Part shown: piece by piece, positions 7,372-14,917 of the stretch | Layout: each line of letters starts with the position of its first letter | Position numbering within the stretch: position 1 is the first letter of the stretch | NCBI GenBank assembly: GCA_947446855.1 | Contig: CANFIH010000019.1 | Coordinates: 1 to 37,631 of the forward strand | DNA length: 37,631 nt | Source of the DNA: Burkholderiales bacterium | GTDB lineage: Bacteria; Pseudomonadota; Gammaproteobacteria; Burkholderiales; Burkholderiaceae_C | Direction of reading: 5' to 3' | Position numbers and translations under genes: made by a program | Notes under the pieces: model-generated | What the model was told of the DNA's origin: nothing | The model's input: the letters and a program-made list of their open reading frames with translations, nothing else | Database searches by the model: none

Positions 7372-8580
7372 TTAAAAAGCTTCGATGCCCAGAATGTGTG
7401 CCGCCTGCAGGGCGATGCGGCGCACCTGCTCGATGGTGCTGCCCGTGATGTTCAGGTGGCCCATCTTGCGCCCCTTGGCGGCGCGCAGCTTGCCGTACAG
7501 ATGCAGATGCGTGCCGGGCAATGCCAGCACCTGTTCCCAAGCAGGCACGCCACCTTCAGGCCAGATATCACCCAGCAGGTTGAGCATGATGGCCGGGCTG
7601 TGCTGGCGCGGCTGCACCAGGGGCAGGCCCGCCAGGGTGCGCACCTGCAGATCGAACTGCGAGACGTCGCAGGCGTCCAAGCTGTAGTGGCCGCTGTTGT
7701 GCGGGCGCGGTGCCATCTCGTTCACCACCAGACCGCCCAGCCCTTGTGCGGCCGGATTCGACGCGTCCAGCACAAAGAACTCCACGCACAGCACGCCCAC
7801 GTAGTTCAATTCCGCAGCAATCGCTTTGGCGGCGGCAATGGAACGCTCTGCCAGCGCCTCCGGCACATTGCCGGCATACACCTCGGTCACAGCCAGGATG
7901 CCCTCGCGGTGCAGATTGCGCTGCAGCGGCAGGTTGACGCAGTCGCCGTTGGCACCCCGCGCCACGATGACGGAGCACTCCAGTTGCAGCGGCAGCATTT
8001 TTTCCAGCACGCAGGGCAGGTGCTGCATGTCCGCCCAGGCCTGTTCCAGTTCGGCTGGGTTGCGCACACGGGCCTGGCCCTTGCCGTCATAGCCCATGCG
8101 GGCAGTCTTCAAGATGCCGGGCAGCAGGTTATCGGGCACGGCAGCCAGTTGCTCTGCCGTCTGAATCACAGCATGAGGGGCACAGGGCACACCACAGCGT
8201 ACAAAGTGGGCCTTCTCGGCAGCGCGGTCCTGGGCAATCGCAACCGATGCCGCAGCCGGAGACACCGGGCGGGTTTTTGCCAATTCGGCCAGCGCCGGAG
8301 CGGGCACGTTTTCAAATTCAGTGGTGATGGCCTGCGCCACCAGAGCCAGACGCTCCAGCCCCACCGGGTCGGTATAGCTGGTCTGAATATGGTGGTGGCT
8401 GACGCGACCGGCGGGGCTGAGCGGGTCCGGGTCCAGCACGGCGGTGAAGTACCCCATGCGCTGCGCGGCATGCGCAAACATGCGGCCGAGCTGACCACCG
8501 CCCATCACGCCTAGGGTCAACTCTTTAGAGCCGCCCAGCTTGATTTCCTCCGCACCACCAGGAGGCTGCAGCACCGCCAT
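7372..8580 (-). CDS. purK: 5-(carboxyamino)imidazole ribonucleotide synthase
   Basis: PurK carboxylates AIR at the expense of ATP to give N5-CAIR in purine synthesis. The 402-residue protein has an N-terminal pre-ATP-grasp domain with LGVMGGGQLGRM, an EFENVP segment, a central ATP-grasp domain with the glycine-rich GYDGKGQ loop, and VNEMAPRPHNSGHYS in the C-terminal half. The start is ambiguous: the sequence reads GTGATG, and the ATG at 8580 overlaps the purE stop by one base (TGATG), while the GTG at 8583 would overlap by four. I chose the ATG. PurK feeds PurE directly, and the two genes are translationally coupled. Confidence 0.97.
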   Translation of the reverse strand: MAVLQPPGGAEEIKLGGSKELTLGVMGGGQLGRMFAHAAQRMGYFTAVLDPDPLSPAGRVSHHHIQTSYTDPVGLERLALVAQAITTEFENVPAPALAELAKTRPVSPAAASVAIAQDRAAEKAHFVRCGVPCAPHAVIQTAEQLAAVPDNLLPGILKTARMGYDGKGQARVRNPAELEQAWADMQHLPCVLEKMLPLQLECSVIVARGANGDCVNLPLQRNLHREGILAVTEVYAGNVPEALAERSIAAAKAIAAELNYVGVLCVEFFVLDASNPAAQGLGGLVVNEMAPRPHNSGHYSLDACDVSQFDLQVRTLAGLPLVQPRQHSPAIMLNLLGDIWPEGGVPAWEQVLALPGTHLHLYGKLRAAKGRKMGHLNITGSTIEQVRRIALQAAHILGIEAF

Positions 8581-9083
8581 CACGCGGCACTGCCGGTAAT
8601 GGGCAGCACCATGTCGGTCGCGGCCTGGGTCTGGTCACGCCGGAAGGCATCAAGCTCCAGCCGCAAATCGCTATCGTGGTTGGCCAGCAAAGCCACAGCA
8701 AACAGGGCCGCATTGGCCGCACCCGCAGTGCCGATGGCAAAGGTGGCCACGGGAATTCCCTTGGGCATCTGCACAATGCTGTGCAGCGAGTCGACGCCCT
8801 GCAGGTGCTTGCTGGCCACCGGCACGCCCAGCACCGGCACCGTGGTCTTGGCGGCAATCATGCCCGGCAGGTGGGCGGCACCTCCGGCCCCGGCGATGAT
8901 GGCCTTGAGGCCGCGCCCCGCCGCGGCTTCCGCGTAAGCGAACATGGCATCGGGCATGCGGTGGGCAGAAACCACCTTTGCTTCAAAGCCGATGCCAAAC
9001 TGTTGGAGAATCTGCACTGCATGTTGCATGGTGTCCCAATCGGAACTGGAACCCATGACGACGCCTACTTGAATGGTTTTCAT
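8580..9083 (-). CDS. purE: N5-CAIR mutase, PurE class I
   Basis: PurE moves the carboxyl group of N5-CAIR to give CAIR. The 167-residue protein matches class I PurE in length. Signatures are GSSSDW (11-16, phosphate loop), SAHRMP (39-44, with the catalytic His) and GGAAHLPG (67-74), then [20 protein letters not shown] and [10 protein letters not shown]. It heads purE-purK-sua5. Only 35 bp separate its ATG from that of the divergent thioredoxin-like gene. A TAAAAT hexamer 6 nt upstream of the ATG, without Shine-Dalgarno sequence, suggests a leaderless message. Confidence 0.97.
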   Translation of the reverse strand: MKTIQVGVVMGSSSDWDTMQHAVQILQQFGIGFEAKVVSAHRMPDAMFAYAEAAAGRGLKAIIAGAGGAAHLPGMIAAKTTVPVLGVPVASKHLQGVDSLHSIVQMPKGIPVATFAIGTAGAANAALFAVALLANHDSDLRLELDAFRRDQTQAATDMVLPITGSAA

Positions 9084-9089
9084 CCGCCA

Positions 9090-9095
9090 ATTTTA
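9090..9095 (-). promoter_or_regulatory. -10 hexamer TAAAAT before purE
   Basis: On the minus strand TAAAAT (5 of 6 to consensus) is 6 nt from the purE ATG. The -35 position would fall at about 9113-9119, touching the start codon of the divergent gene, and matches the consensus poorly. Confidence 0.45.
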
Positions 9096-9118
9096 CGTTT
9101 TACCCAGAGCCCCTACCC

Positions 9119-10072
9119 ATGATCAACGTCACTATTGAGAACTTCGAAGCCGAAGTCGTCGCCGCGTCGCACCAGATACCCGTGCTGCTGGACTTCTGGG
9201 CCCCCTGGTGTGGCCCCTGCAAGGTGATTGGCCCGCTGCTGGAAAAGGTGGAAGTGGACTACGGCGGGCGCTTCAAACTGGTGAAGATCGATTCCGACCA
9301 GGAGCAGCAACTCAGCCAGGCTTTCGGTATCCGCAGCATCCCCACCTGCGTCCTGATGATGGACGGCAAGCCGGTCGACGGCTTTATGGGTGCTGTGCCC
9401 GAAGGCCAGCTCAAGACCTTTCTGGACAAGCACCTGCCCGCAGCCGACGGGGAGGCCGCTGAAGCCGTGGATGAAATCCAGGCCCAGCTGTATGCAGGCG
9501 ACCCGCAGGCCGCGCTGGAGAAGCTGCACACCACACTCACGGAAGACCCCGGCAACGACGATGCGCGCTATGACTACGTCAAGCTGCTGATTGAAGGCAA
9601 TATGCTGGAAGACGCGGAGGCCGCGCTGGAACCTGCCCTGAAAGCCATTCCGCGCCAGATCCGTTTTGAGGCGCTGGAGCAGTTTCTGGACGCCATCCGC
9701 TTTGTGGAAAGCGACGAGCGCGGCACTTGGGCACCGGAACAGTTTGACACGCTGATTGCAGCCAACAAGCGCGACTTCGATACCCGCCTGGCCAAGGCGC
9801 GAGTCTTGATGGTGGGCGGCAGCTGGACCGCCGCCATGGACGAGCTGCTGGAGATCGTGATGCGCGACAAGGCCTGGAACAACGCCGTGCCACGCAAAAC
9901 CTTTGTCGCCATCCTGGAACTGCTGACGCCCCCGAAGCCCAAGGCCGACCCGTCTGCGGCTGGCAAAAGTGCGGGCGGCATCGAACTCATGGGCAAGGTG
10001 GTGGCCGAGCAGGACCCGCAAGCCCAGTTGGTGGCGGTCTACCGGCGCAAGCTCAGCATGGCGCTGAACTGA
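9119..10072 (+). CDS. thioredoxin-TPR protein (CnoX/YbbN-like chaperedoxin)
   Basis: This 317-residue protein joins an N-terminal thioredoxin domain (about 1-108) to a C-terminal helical region of TPR-like repeats (about 115-290), the architecture of YbbN/CnoX. The thioredoxin site WCGPC has Cys31 and Cys34, and the cis-Pro loop SIPT is at 73-76. E. coli CnoX has lost the redox CxxC (SQHC), so this protein should retain thiol-disulfide activity, as described for the Caulobacter protein. Characterised members protect unfolded clients from oxidation and hand them to GroEL. A Lys/Pro/Ala-rich segment near 270-290 is probably a flexible linker. It lies divergent from purE with only 35 bp between starts. 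The symbol is left blank because the subfamily is inferred from architecture. Confidence 0.88.
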   Translation: MINVTIENFEAEVVAASHQIPVLLDFWAPWCGPCKVIGPLLEKVEVDYGGRFKLVKIDSDQEQQLSQAFGIRSIPTCVLMMDGKPVDGFMGAVPEGQLKTFLDKHLPAADGEAAEAVDEIQAQLYAGDPQAALEKLHTTLTEDPGNDDARYDYVKLLIEGNMLEDAEAALEPALKAIPRQIRFEALEQFLDAIRFVESDERGTWAPEQFDTLIAANKRDFDTRLAKARVLMVGGSWTAAMDELLEIVMRDKAWNNAVPRKTFVAILELLTPPKPKADPSAAGKSAGGIELMGKVVAEQDPQAQLVAVYRRKLSMALN

Positions 10073-10080
10073 TTCGCCCT

Positions 10081-10133
10081 GAAATAAAAATCGGGTTCAT
10101 CAGGTCGCCATATGGCGGCCTGATGAACCCGAT
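10081..10133 (-). terminator. strong Rho-independent terminator of the fadL-type gene
   Basis: A 20-bp stem (10090-10109 with 10114-10133) has one G-U-type mismatch and a 4-nt ATAT loop. On the minus strand it is followed by five Ts and TATTTC, so it ends the transcript of the FadL-family gene. The hairpin would also form in the opposite transcript, just after the thioredoxin-like gene, but there it lacks a T-run. Confidence 0.85.
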
Positions 10134-10188
10134 GGGGACATTCGGGATGGATACGCCCGATTGCCCAGCCCATCCGGGGCTTATCGGC

Positions 10189-11526
10189 TTAGAACGGAAC
10201 CGAATACTGCAGGCCCAGCAGCCAGGCGCTACCGGTGTAATTGCCCTTCACCAAGCCACGCGCTTTTAACAATTGGTTGTTGTTAATGCTGGCATCAGCA
10301 AACATCAGGTAAGCCAAGCCCAGATCCAGCGTAGAACCGCCGCTGAGTGCCCATTGGGCACCAGTGGAAATTTGGGTGCGGTCACTGTCCGGCAGGGACA
10401 CCATGCGGGTAGCCTCACCCTTGACCGGTGTCTGGTCATAGGCCAGGCCAAATTTCAGCTTCAAGTCCTGTCTGTACTGATAGGTACCCCCCACAGCAAC
10501 GCGCCAGGTATCGCGAAAGTCGGTATCTAATGTTTGCGCAATGGCACCATTTTGAACGCCAGAGGTGCGAACGAGGTCGAGCTTGGGTACGCTGCTCCAG
10601 CCTGTCCAGGACACATCGCCCAGCAGTTGCCATTTGTCATTGAGCTGATGGGTCGCACTCAATATAGCCATATCCGGCAGCTTCAGGCTGGCCTTGGCGC
10701 CGCTGGTTCCCAAACTGTAGAACGTCGGCGCCAAGGGGGACGCTGACGCTCCAGTGACCGCGATATCTCCCGTCACATCCTGGGTAACTGTGGATCGGTA
10801 GGAGACGCCCACTTTGGTTGCGGGAGAGGCAGTGAAAAGACCGCCCACATTCCAGCCCCAAGCGTCTCCCTTCAGCGTAGCTGTCACCGTCGATACAGTG
10901 GTGAGCGCTTGGGGAAATGTGATGGGAATGGAAGGAACCGGAATATCAACCGCTCCGGCCAGTCGCTTGTATTTCGCGTCAATATGCTGCCAGCTCACGC
11001 CCGCGCCCAACGAAACCGTATCGCTCACGCGATAGGCAATAGAAGGGTTGATATTCATAGTCTCCACACTGAAGCTATTGGACTGCGCTGAGCCAATCCA
11101 TGGGCTGCTGTACTCCGTCTTCAGGCCAAAAGGTGCGCTCAAGCCGACGCCCACATACAAGTCTTTGTTCAACGCCCAGGACATATACGCATTCGGCACG
11201 GCAGCCCAACTGCCTGCATCCCCGCCATTGCCTGCATTGCCAAACCCGGTCGCACCGCCCACGCTAGAACCGTTGTCCGAAAACTTGAAACTAGGCCCAA
11301 TCGCTGCCACGCCAGCGGAGAACTCACGGTCCTTCAGCTGCGTCATGCCGGCCGGGTTAAAGAAGATCGTGCTGGCGTTTTCTGCCACCGCGGCAGAGCC
11401 CGCGTATGCGTTGCCAAGCCCGCTGACGTTTTGCTCCAACAATTGAAAGCCTGCAGCCGACGCGTACCCCGAAGACAAGCCAAGTACCAGAGCCGTGACA
11501 AGTTTGCTATGTTTTTTGTGTGCCAT
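10189..11526 (-). CDS. FadL/OmpP1/TodX-family outer membrane channel
   Basis: FadL-family beta-barrels carry long-chain fatty acids and other hydrophobic compounds across the outer membrane. The 445-residue protein has a signal peptide (about 1-24) cleaved so that the mature protein starts AGFQL, the FadL-type N-terminus that lines the lumen. NPAG at 57-60 is the family signature. Alternating amphipathic strands fill the rest, and the C-terminal Phe (Y-S-V-P-F) is the usual barrel-assembly signal. It has its own sigma70-like promoter (11569-11597) and a strong terminator. Divergent from it are a secreted GDSL esterase and an OmpW porin, suggesting uptake of products released by the esterase. 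The exact ligand is unknown. Confidence 0.93.
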   Translation of the reverse strand: MAHKKHSKLVTALVLGLSSGYASAAGFQLLEQNVSGLGNAYAGSAAVAENASTIFFNPAGMTQLKDREFSAGVAAIGPSFKFSDNGSSVGGATGFGNAGNGGDAGSWAAVPNAYMSWALNKDLYVGVGLSAPFGLKTEYSSPWIGSAQSNSFSVETMNINPSIAYRVSDTVSLGAGVSWQHIDAKYKRLAGAVDIPVPSIPITFPQALTTVSTVTATLKGDAWGWNVGGLFTASPATKVGVSYRSTVTQDVTGDIAVTGASASPLAPTFYSLGTSGAKASLKLPDMAILSATHQLNDKWQLLGDVSWTGWSSVPKLDLVRTSGVQNGAIAQTLDTDFRDTWRVAVGGTYQYRQDLKLKFGLAYDQTPVKGEATRMVSLPDSDRTQISTGAQWALSGGSTLDLGLAYLMFADASINNNQLLKARGLVKGNYTGSAWLLGLQYSVPF

Positions 11527-11963
11527 CTTTTTGTCTCTAACTAGTTAATGGGAACAGTCCCGCAAATAAGTCTAGAACTTAAAACTAGGACGGTCAAAGA
11601 CAACAGACAATTTAGAAGTAAGGCTACTTCAGCCCCTTTTCTGGAGCATGGCCCTATTTGTTCGAGATGGAACAATCAAAAACCAAGTCAATCCACACAT
11701 AGAACGATCGGCATTCTTCATGAAATCTGCCCGATTCATATGAAGTACGGATTTCATTGGCAAGAACCTGCTTTTCGGCTCAGAATTGACGCTGACCCGT
11801 CGGCATGGCAAGGCCTCCTTCGCTGTTGCTTTTTATCAAAAATCACCTCGATTTTTCGCCGCTTCGGTGTTTACCCTCTCTCCGAAGTTTGACGCGCATA
11901 GGATGATTAGCCACGCAAATAGCACGGTCGTTCTATTTTTTAAAATGAATTTGGAGACGTCGA
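11527..11963. other. 437-bp divergent intergenic region with inverted repeats
   Basis: No gene is visible between the divergent FadL-family and esterase genes, and the base composition is AT-richer than the flanks. It contains the fadL promoter on the minus strand and several operator-like inverted repeats. The clearest is 11716-11727 with 11733-11745 (CTTCATGAAATC against GATTCATATGAAG, 5-nt spacer), with a further GATTTCAT at 11750-11757. Others are AAAAATC/GATTTTT at 11838-11844 and 11850-11856, and CTTCGG/CCGAAG at 11862-11867 and 11882-11887. No convincing plus-strand promoter was found for the esterase gene. Confidence 0.5.
11569..11597 (-). promoter_or_regulatory. sigma70-type promoter of the FadL-family gene
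   Basis: On the minus strand TTGACC (11592-11597, 5 of 6 to TTGACA) and TAGACT (11569-11574, 4 of 6 to TATAAT) are separated by exactly 17 bp. The start site would be near 11562, leaving a leader of about 35 nt that contains a purine-rich AGAGAC before the ATG. Confidence 0.55.
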
Positions 11964-13163
11964 ATGAAATTCACGAAATCAACCTGGGCTGCTGTTGGCG
12001 CCTCGCTGGTGCTGGCCGCCTGCGGTGGGGGTGGCAATGGAGATCAGTCACCGAGAGTAGGCCTTACTTCAATGGTCAGCTTTGGAGACAGCCTTAGCGA
12101 CGTAGGCAACGCCAACGTCGGCACGGTGGCACTCCTTCACGGCGGCTTATGGACCGTTAACTCAGCCACTGCCAAGAACTGGACTGCCTATGTAGCGGCT
12201 CAATATGGGCTGCCTGCTCCCTGCGCCGCGCAGACAGGATTGACACCATCTTCGCTATTAACAGGCGCAGGATTTGTTGGCGCGGCGATTGCAAACAACC
12301 CGAATTGCTTGAACTACGCGCAAGGCAGTGCCCGAGTGACTAACGTCTTTGGACCGCACAGCGTCGCCCTGCGGAACTTCATCAATGCTGCGACTGCGTC
12401 CACCGCAGGTGATACCCAGGAACCTCTGGGATTGACTGCTCTACCCATAACGGCGCAGATTGACAACCACTTGGCTGCGCATACTTTCACTGGCAAGGAA
12501 TTGGTTACGGTTCTGGGAGGTGCAAACGATATCTTCATGAATCTCAATGGCATCAGTAGCGCCGCTGCCGGTGGCACAACGGCGGTGGGTGCGGCCATAT
12601 TGGCCGGTTGGTCAACTGTGGAGCAGACAGCGGTTTCAGCAGGTGGCTCGGCCGCAACGACGGCTGCGACCACGGCAGCCCTGACAGCGCTCACCACTTC
12701 AGCTGCGGAACTGGCCGGGTACGTCAAGACCAAAATTATTGGAAACGGTGCCAAATATGTAGTCGTATTGAACGTGCCCGATGTCAGCACTTCTCCGTTC
12801 GCTCTGGCGACACCCAGCGCGATACCACTAATGAACCTGATGGTGCGAACGTTCAACACTCGCTTGCAGAACGATCTTGCTGGAGTTGCCGGAGTGCATA
12901 TTGTTGACGCCTATACCAATGGGCGGGATCAAGTCGCAAATCCGGCCCAATATGGTTTAACAGACGTTACACACCCTGCGTGCAGCCCTACAAACCCAGC
13001 CAACCCACTTGGAGGTACATCACTGACCTGCACTGCATCGTCCACCATTACTGCTGATACGAGCCACTATCTGTTCGCAGACAGTGTTCACTTCACGCCT
13101 TTCGAATATCAATTTATTGGCGAATTGGTCAACAAAGAATTGCTTGTTGCTGGCTGGCTGTAA
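11964..13163 (+). CDS. SGNH/GDSL-family esterase/lipase, lipoprotein
   Basis: This 399-residue protein is a secreted serine hydrolase of the GDSL family. The N-terminus is a lipoprotein signal with lipobox LAAC and Cys20, followed by a Gly-rich tether. Block I is FGDSLSD with nucleophile Ser43; block II NYAQGSARV holds the oxyanion Gly; block III is GGAND (185-189); block V is DSVHF with Asp373 and His376. An Ala/Thr/Ser-rich stretch (about 195-245) probably forms a long helix or loop. A Shine-Dalgarno GGAG is 8 nt before the ATG. Such enzymes cleave acyl esters at the cell surface; substrate is not predictable. The neighbouring OmpW and FadL genes suggest uptake of released lipophilic products. 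Codon choice is less GC-rich than in flanking genes. Confidence 0.88.
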   Translation: MKFTKSTWAAVGASLVLAACGGGGNGDQSPRVGLTSMVSFGDSLSDVGNANVGTVALLHGGLWTVNSATAKNWTAYVAAQYGLPAPCAAQTGLTPSSLLTGAGFVGAAIANNPNCLNYAQGSARVTNVFGPHSVALRNFINAATASTAGDTQEPLGLTALPITAQIDNHLAAHTFTGKELVTVLGGANDIFMNLNGISSAAAGGTTAVGAAILAGWSTVEQTAVSAGGSAATTAATTAALTALTTSAAELAGYVKTKIIGNGAKYVVVLNVPDVSTSPFALATPSAIPLMNLMVRTFNTRLQNDLAGVAGVHIVDAYTNGRDQVANPAQYGLTDVTHPACSPTNPANPLGGTSLTCTASSTITADTSHYLFADSVHFTPFEYQFIGELVNKELLVAGWL

Positions 13164-13184
13164 AGAAACTAAGGAGCAATACTC

Positions 13185-13853
13185 ATGAAATATCAATTGA
13201 AACTAACTTTCACTGCCATCTTGGCTGTGCTGGCCCATACTGCTGACGCGCAATCTGCTGGCGACTGGATGGTTCGGGGTGGTTACAGTACGATTTCGCC
13301 GCAAGTTAGCAGCGGCAATTTAACGGCTCCCAGTCCAAGCGGCACAAAGGGTGATGTTGGCTCTGCCAGTCAATTGGGTGGGGGCGTGACCTACATGTAC
13401 ACCGACAACCTGTCTGTAGATGTTCCGGTATTCCTGCCCTTTGAACACAACTTATACGGTGCAGGAGCAATTGCTGGTGTCGGTAAAATCGGCAAGGTTT
13501 CAGCGTTGCCAGCGACCGTATTCCTGCAATATCGATTTCTTGAAGCACAAAGCGCCTTTCGCCCCTATATTGGCATTGGGGCGACCTACGCTTATTTTTT
13601 CGATGAAACAGGAAGCGGTGCTCTGACCGCAATTACAAACCCGGGCGGAACCCCTACGAAATTAAAAGTGGATAGTCAGTGGACTTACACAGTACAAATT
13701 GGGGCTACATACGCCTTCGATAAACATTGGTTCGCCGACATTTTCTATGCACAGACACCCTTGAAAACCAAGGAAACGTTGTCCACAGGCCAGAGTTTGG
13801 ACATCACATTGGATCCAACCACTACGGGTATCGCCATCGGATACAAGTTCTAA
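13185..13853 (+). CDS. ompW: OmpW-family outer membrane protein
   Basis: OmpW proteins are small eight-stranded outer-membrane barrels with a hydrophobic lumen, thought to pass small hydrophobic molecules. The 222-residue protein has a signal peptide (about 1-22, ending A-D-A before QSAGDW). Family-typical features are the early W-x-V-R-x-G-Y strand, VDVPVFLPF, PATVFLQYRF with RPYIGIGATYAYFFDE, and a C-terminal GIAIGYKF ending in Phe. AAGGAG (13171-13176) lies 8 nt before the ATG. It follows the GDSL esterase by 21 bp and the pair ends at a terminator, so they form a two-gene operon. Confidence 0.92.
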   Translation: MKYQLKLTFTAILAVLAHTADAQSAGDWMVRGGYSTISPQVSSGNLTAPSPSGTKGDVGSASQLGGGVTYMYTDNLSVDVPVFLPFEHNLYGAGAIAGVGKIGKVSALPATVFLQYRFLEAQSAFRPYIGIGATYAYFFDETGSGALTAITNPGGTPTKLKVDSQWTYTVQIGATYAFDKHWFADIFYAQTPLKTKETLSTGQSLDITLDPTTTGIAIGYKF

Positions 13854-13870
13854 AGCGGATCGTAAAGTTG

Positions 13871-13910
13871 AAAAGGACGCAGTCAAAACGAACTGCGGCC
13901 TTTTTCTTAT
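13871..13910 (+). terminator. Rho-independent terminator after ompW
   Basis: A 13-bp stem with one internal mismatch (13871-13883 with 13892-13904) and an 8-nt loop is followed by a T-run. The left arm starts with AAAA, so the structure is near-symmetric and may also end the purC transcript coming from the other side. Confidence 0.8.
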
Positions 13911-13921
13911 TGCGACCCCCC

Positions 13922-14827
13922 TCAACCCGTCAACCGCTCCAACGCCTCCTGGTACTTGGCCGCCGTTTTGGCAATCACCTCGTTGGGCACGCGCGGGGCA
14001 GGTGGCGTCTTGCTCCAGGGCTTGCCGTCGACCTGGGCCTGCTCCAGCCAGTCGCGCACGAACTGCTTGTCGTAGCTGGGCGGGTTGGTGCCTTCCTGGT
14101 AACTTTCCTGCGGCCAGAAGCGCGACGAATCGGGCGTCAGCACTTCGTCCATCAGCGTCAGCGTGCCGTCCTTGTCCAGGCCGAACTCGAACTTGGTGTC
14201 GGCAATGATGATGCCCTTCTTCAAGGCAATCTCGGCAGCGGTCTTGTAGATCTGAATGCTGAGATCACGGATTTGCGTGGCCAGGTCCAGGCCAATCATT
14301 TCCACGGTCTGCTCAAAGGTGATGTTTTCGTCGTGGTCGCCCACCGCGGCCTTGGCGGCCGGGGTGTAGATCGGTTCGGGCAGCTTGGAGGCATTTTTCA
14401 AACCGGCGGGCAGTTTGACACCACAGACGGCGCCGTTTTCCTGGTATTCCTTCCAACCGCTGCCCGCCAGGTAGCCGCGCACCACAGCTTCCACAGGCAG
14501 GGGTTTGAGGCGCTTGACCAGCATGGAGCGCCCGGTGACCTGGGCTACTTCAGACGGCAACACCACGCTCTCGGGCGCATCGCCGGTGAGGTGGTTGGGG
14601 CAGATGTTGGCGCCGTTAGGGCCCAGTTTTTCAAACCAGAACAAGGCCATCTGCGTCAGCAGCGCACCCTTGCCGGGAATGGGCTCGCCCATGATCACGT
14701 CAAAAGCCGACAGGCGGTCGCTGGCCACCATCAGGATGCGGTCGTCGCCCACCGCGTAGTTGTCGCGCACCTTGCCACGGGCGAGCAAGGGCAGGGAGAG
14801 AGCCGAGGTGTGTACTACAGAGTTCAT
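13922..14827 (-). CDS. purC: phosphoribosylaminoimidazole-succinocarboxamide synthase
   Basis: PurC joins CAIR and aspartate with ATP to form SAICAR in purine synthesis, the step after PurE. The 301-residue protein is the longer form of the family. Motifs are [10 protein letters not shown] (15-24), [17 protein letters not shown] (112-128), DTKFEFG (210-216) and [12 protein letters not shown] (227-238). It lies 90 bp after fba. A strong 12-bp hairpin ends 17 nt before the ATG, and no Shine-Dalgarno sequence is visible. In related genomes purC is, as I recall, directly followed by purE; here the FadL/esterase/OmpW/thioredoxin block separates them. Confidence 0.97.
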   Translation of the reverse strand: MNSVVHTSALSLPLLARGKVRDNYAVGDDRILMVASDRLSAFDVIMGEPIPGKGALLTQMALFWFEKLGPNGANICPNHLTGDAPESVVLPSEVAQVTGRSMLVKRLKPLPVEAVVRGYLAGSGWKEYQENGAVCGVKLPAGLKNASKLPEPIYTPAAKAAVGDHDENITFEQTVEMIGLDLATQIRDLSIQIYKTAAEIALKKGIIIADTKFEFGLDKDGTLTLMDEVLTPDSSRFWPQESYQEGTNPPSYDKQFVRDWLEQAQVDGKPWSKTPPAPRVPNEVIAKTAAKYQEALERLTG

Positions 14828-14844
14828 GGGTGTCCGAAAAGTAA

Positions 14845-14882
14845 GAAGGCCTGCCGCCCCATCAGGGATCCGGCAGGCCTTC
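14845..14882 (-). promoter_or_regulatory. hairpin in the purC leader (fba terminator or attenuator)
   Basis: A perfect 12-bp inverted repeat (14845-14856 with 14871-14882, loop 14 nt) lies between the fba stop and the purC start. In the minus direction the stem is followed by the pyrimidine-rich TTACTTTT, an imperfect terminator tail. A GATAAT hexamer just upstream (14884-14889) could start a transcript at the foot of this hairpin. It may be a partial terminator after fba, or a structured purC leader. It does not resemble a purine riboswitch that I know. Confidence 0.6.
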
Positions 14883-14917
14883 GATTATCGCAAAGCGCGG
14901 GCAGCGCCCGGCAAGCC

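Noticed and set aside
7336-8514. Long plus-strand open frame opposite purK
   Set aside because: Shadow of the purK reading frame; the composition is His/Gln/Gly-rich with no family motif.
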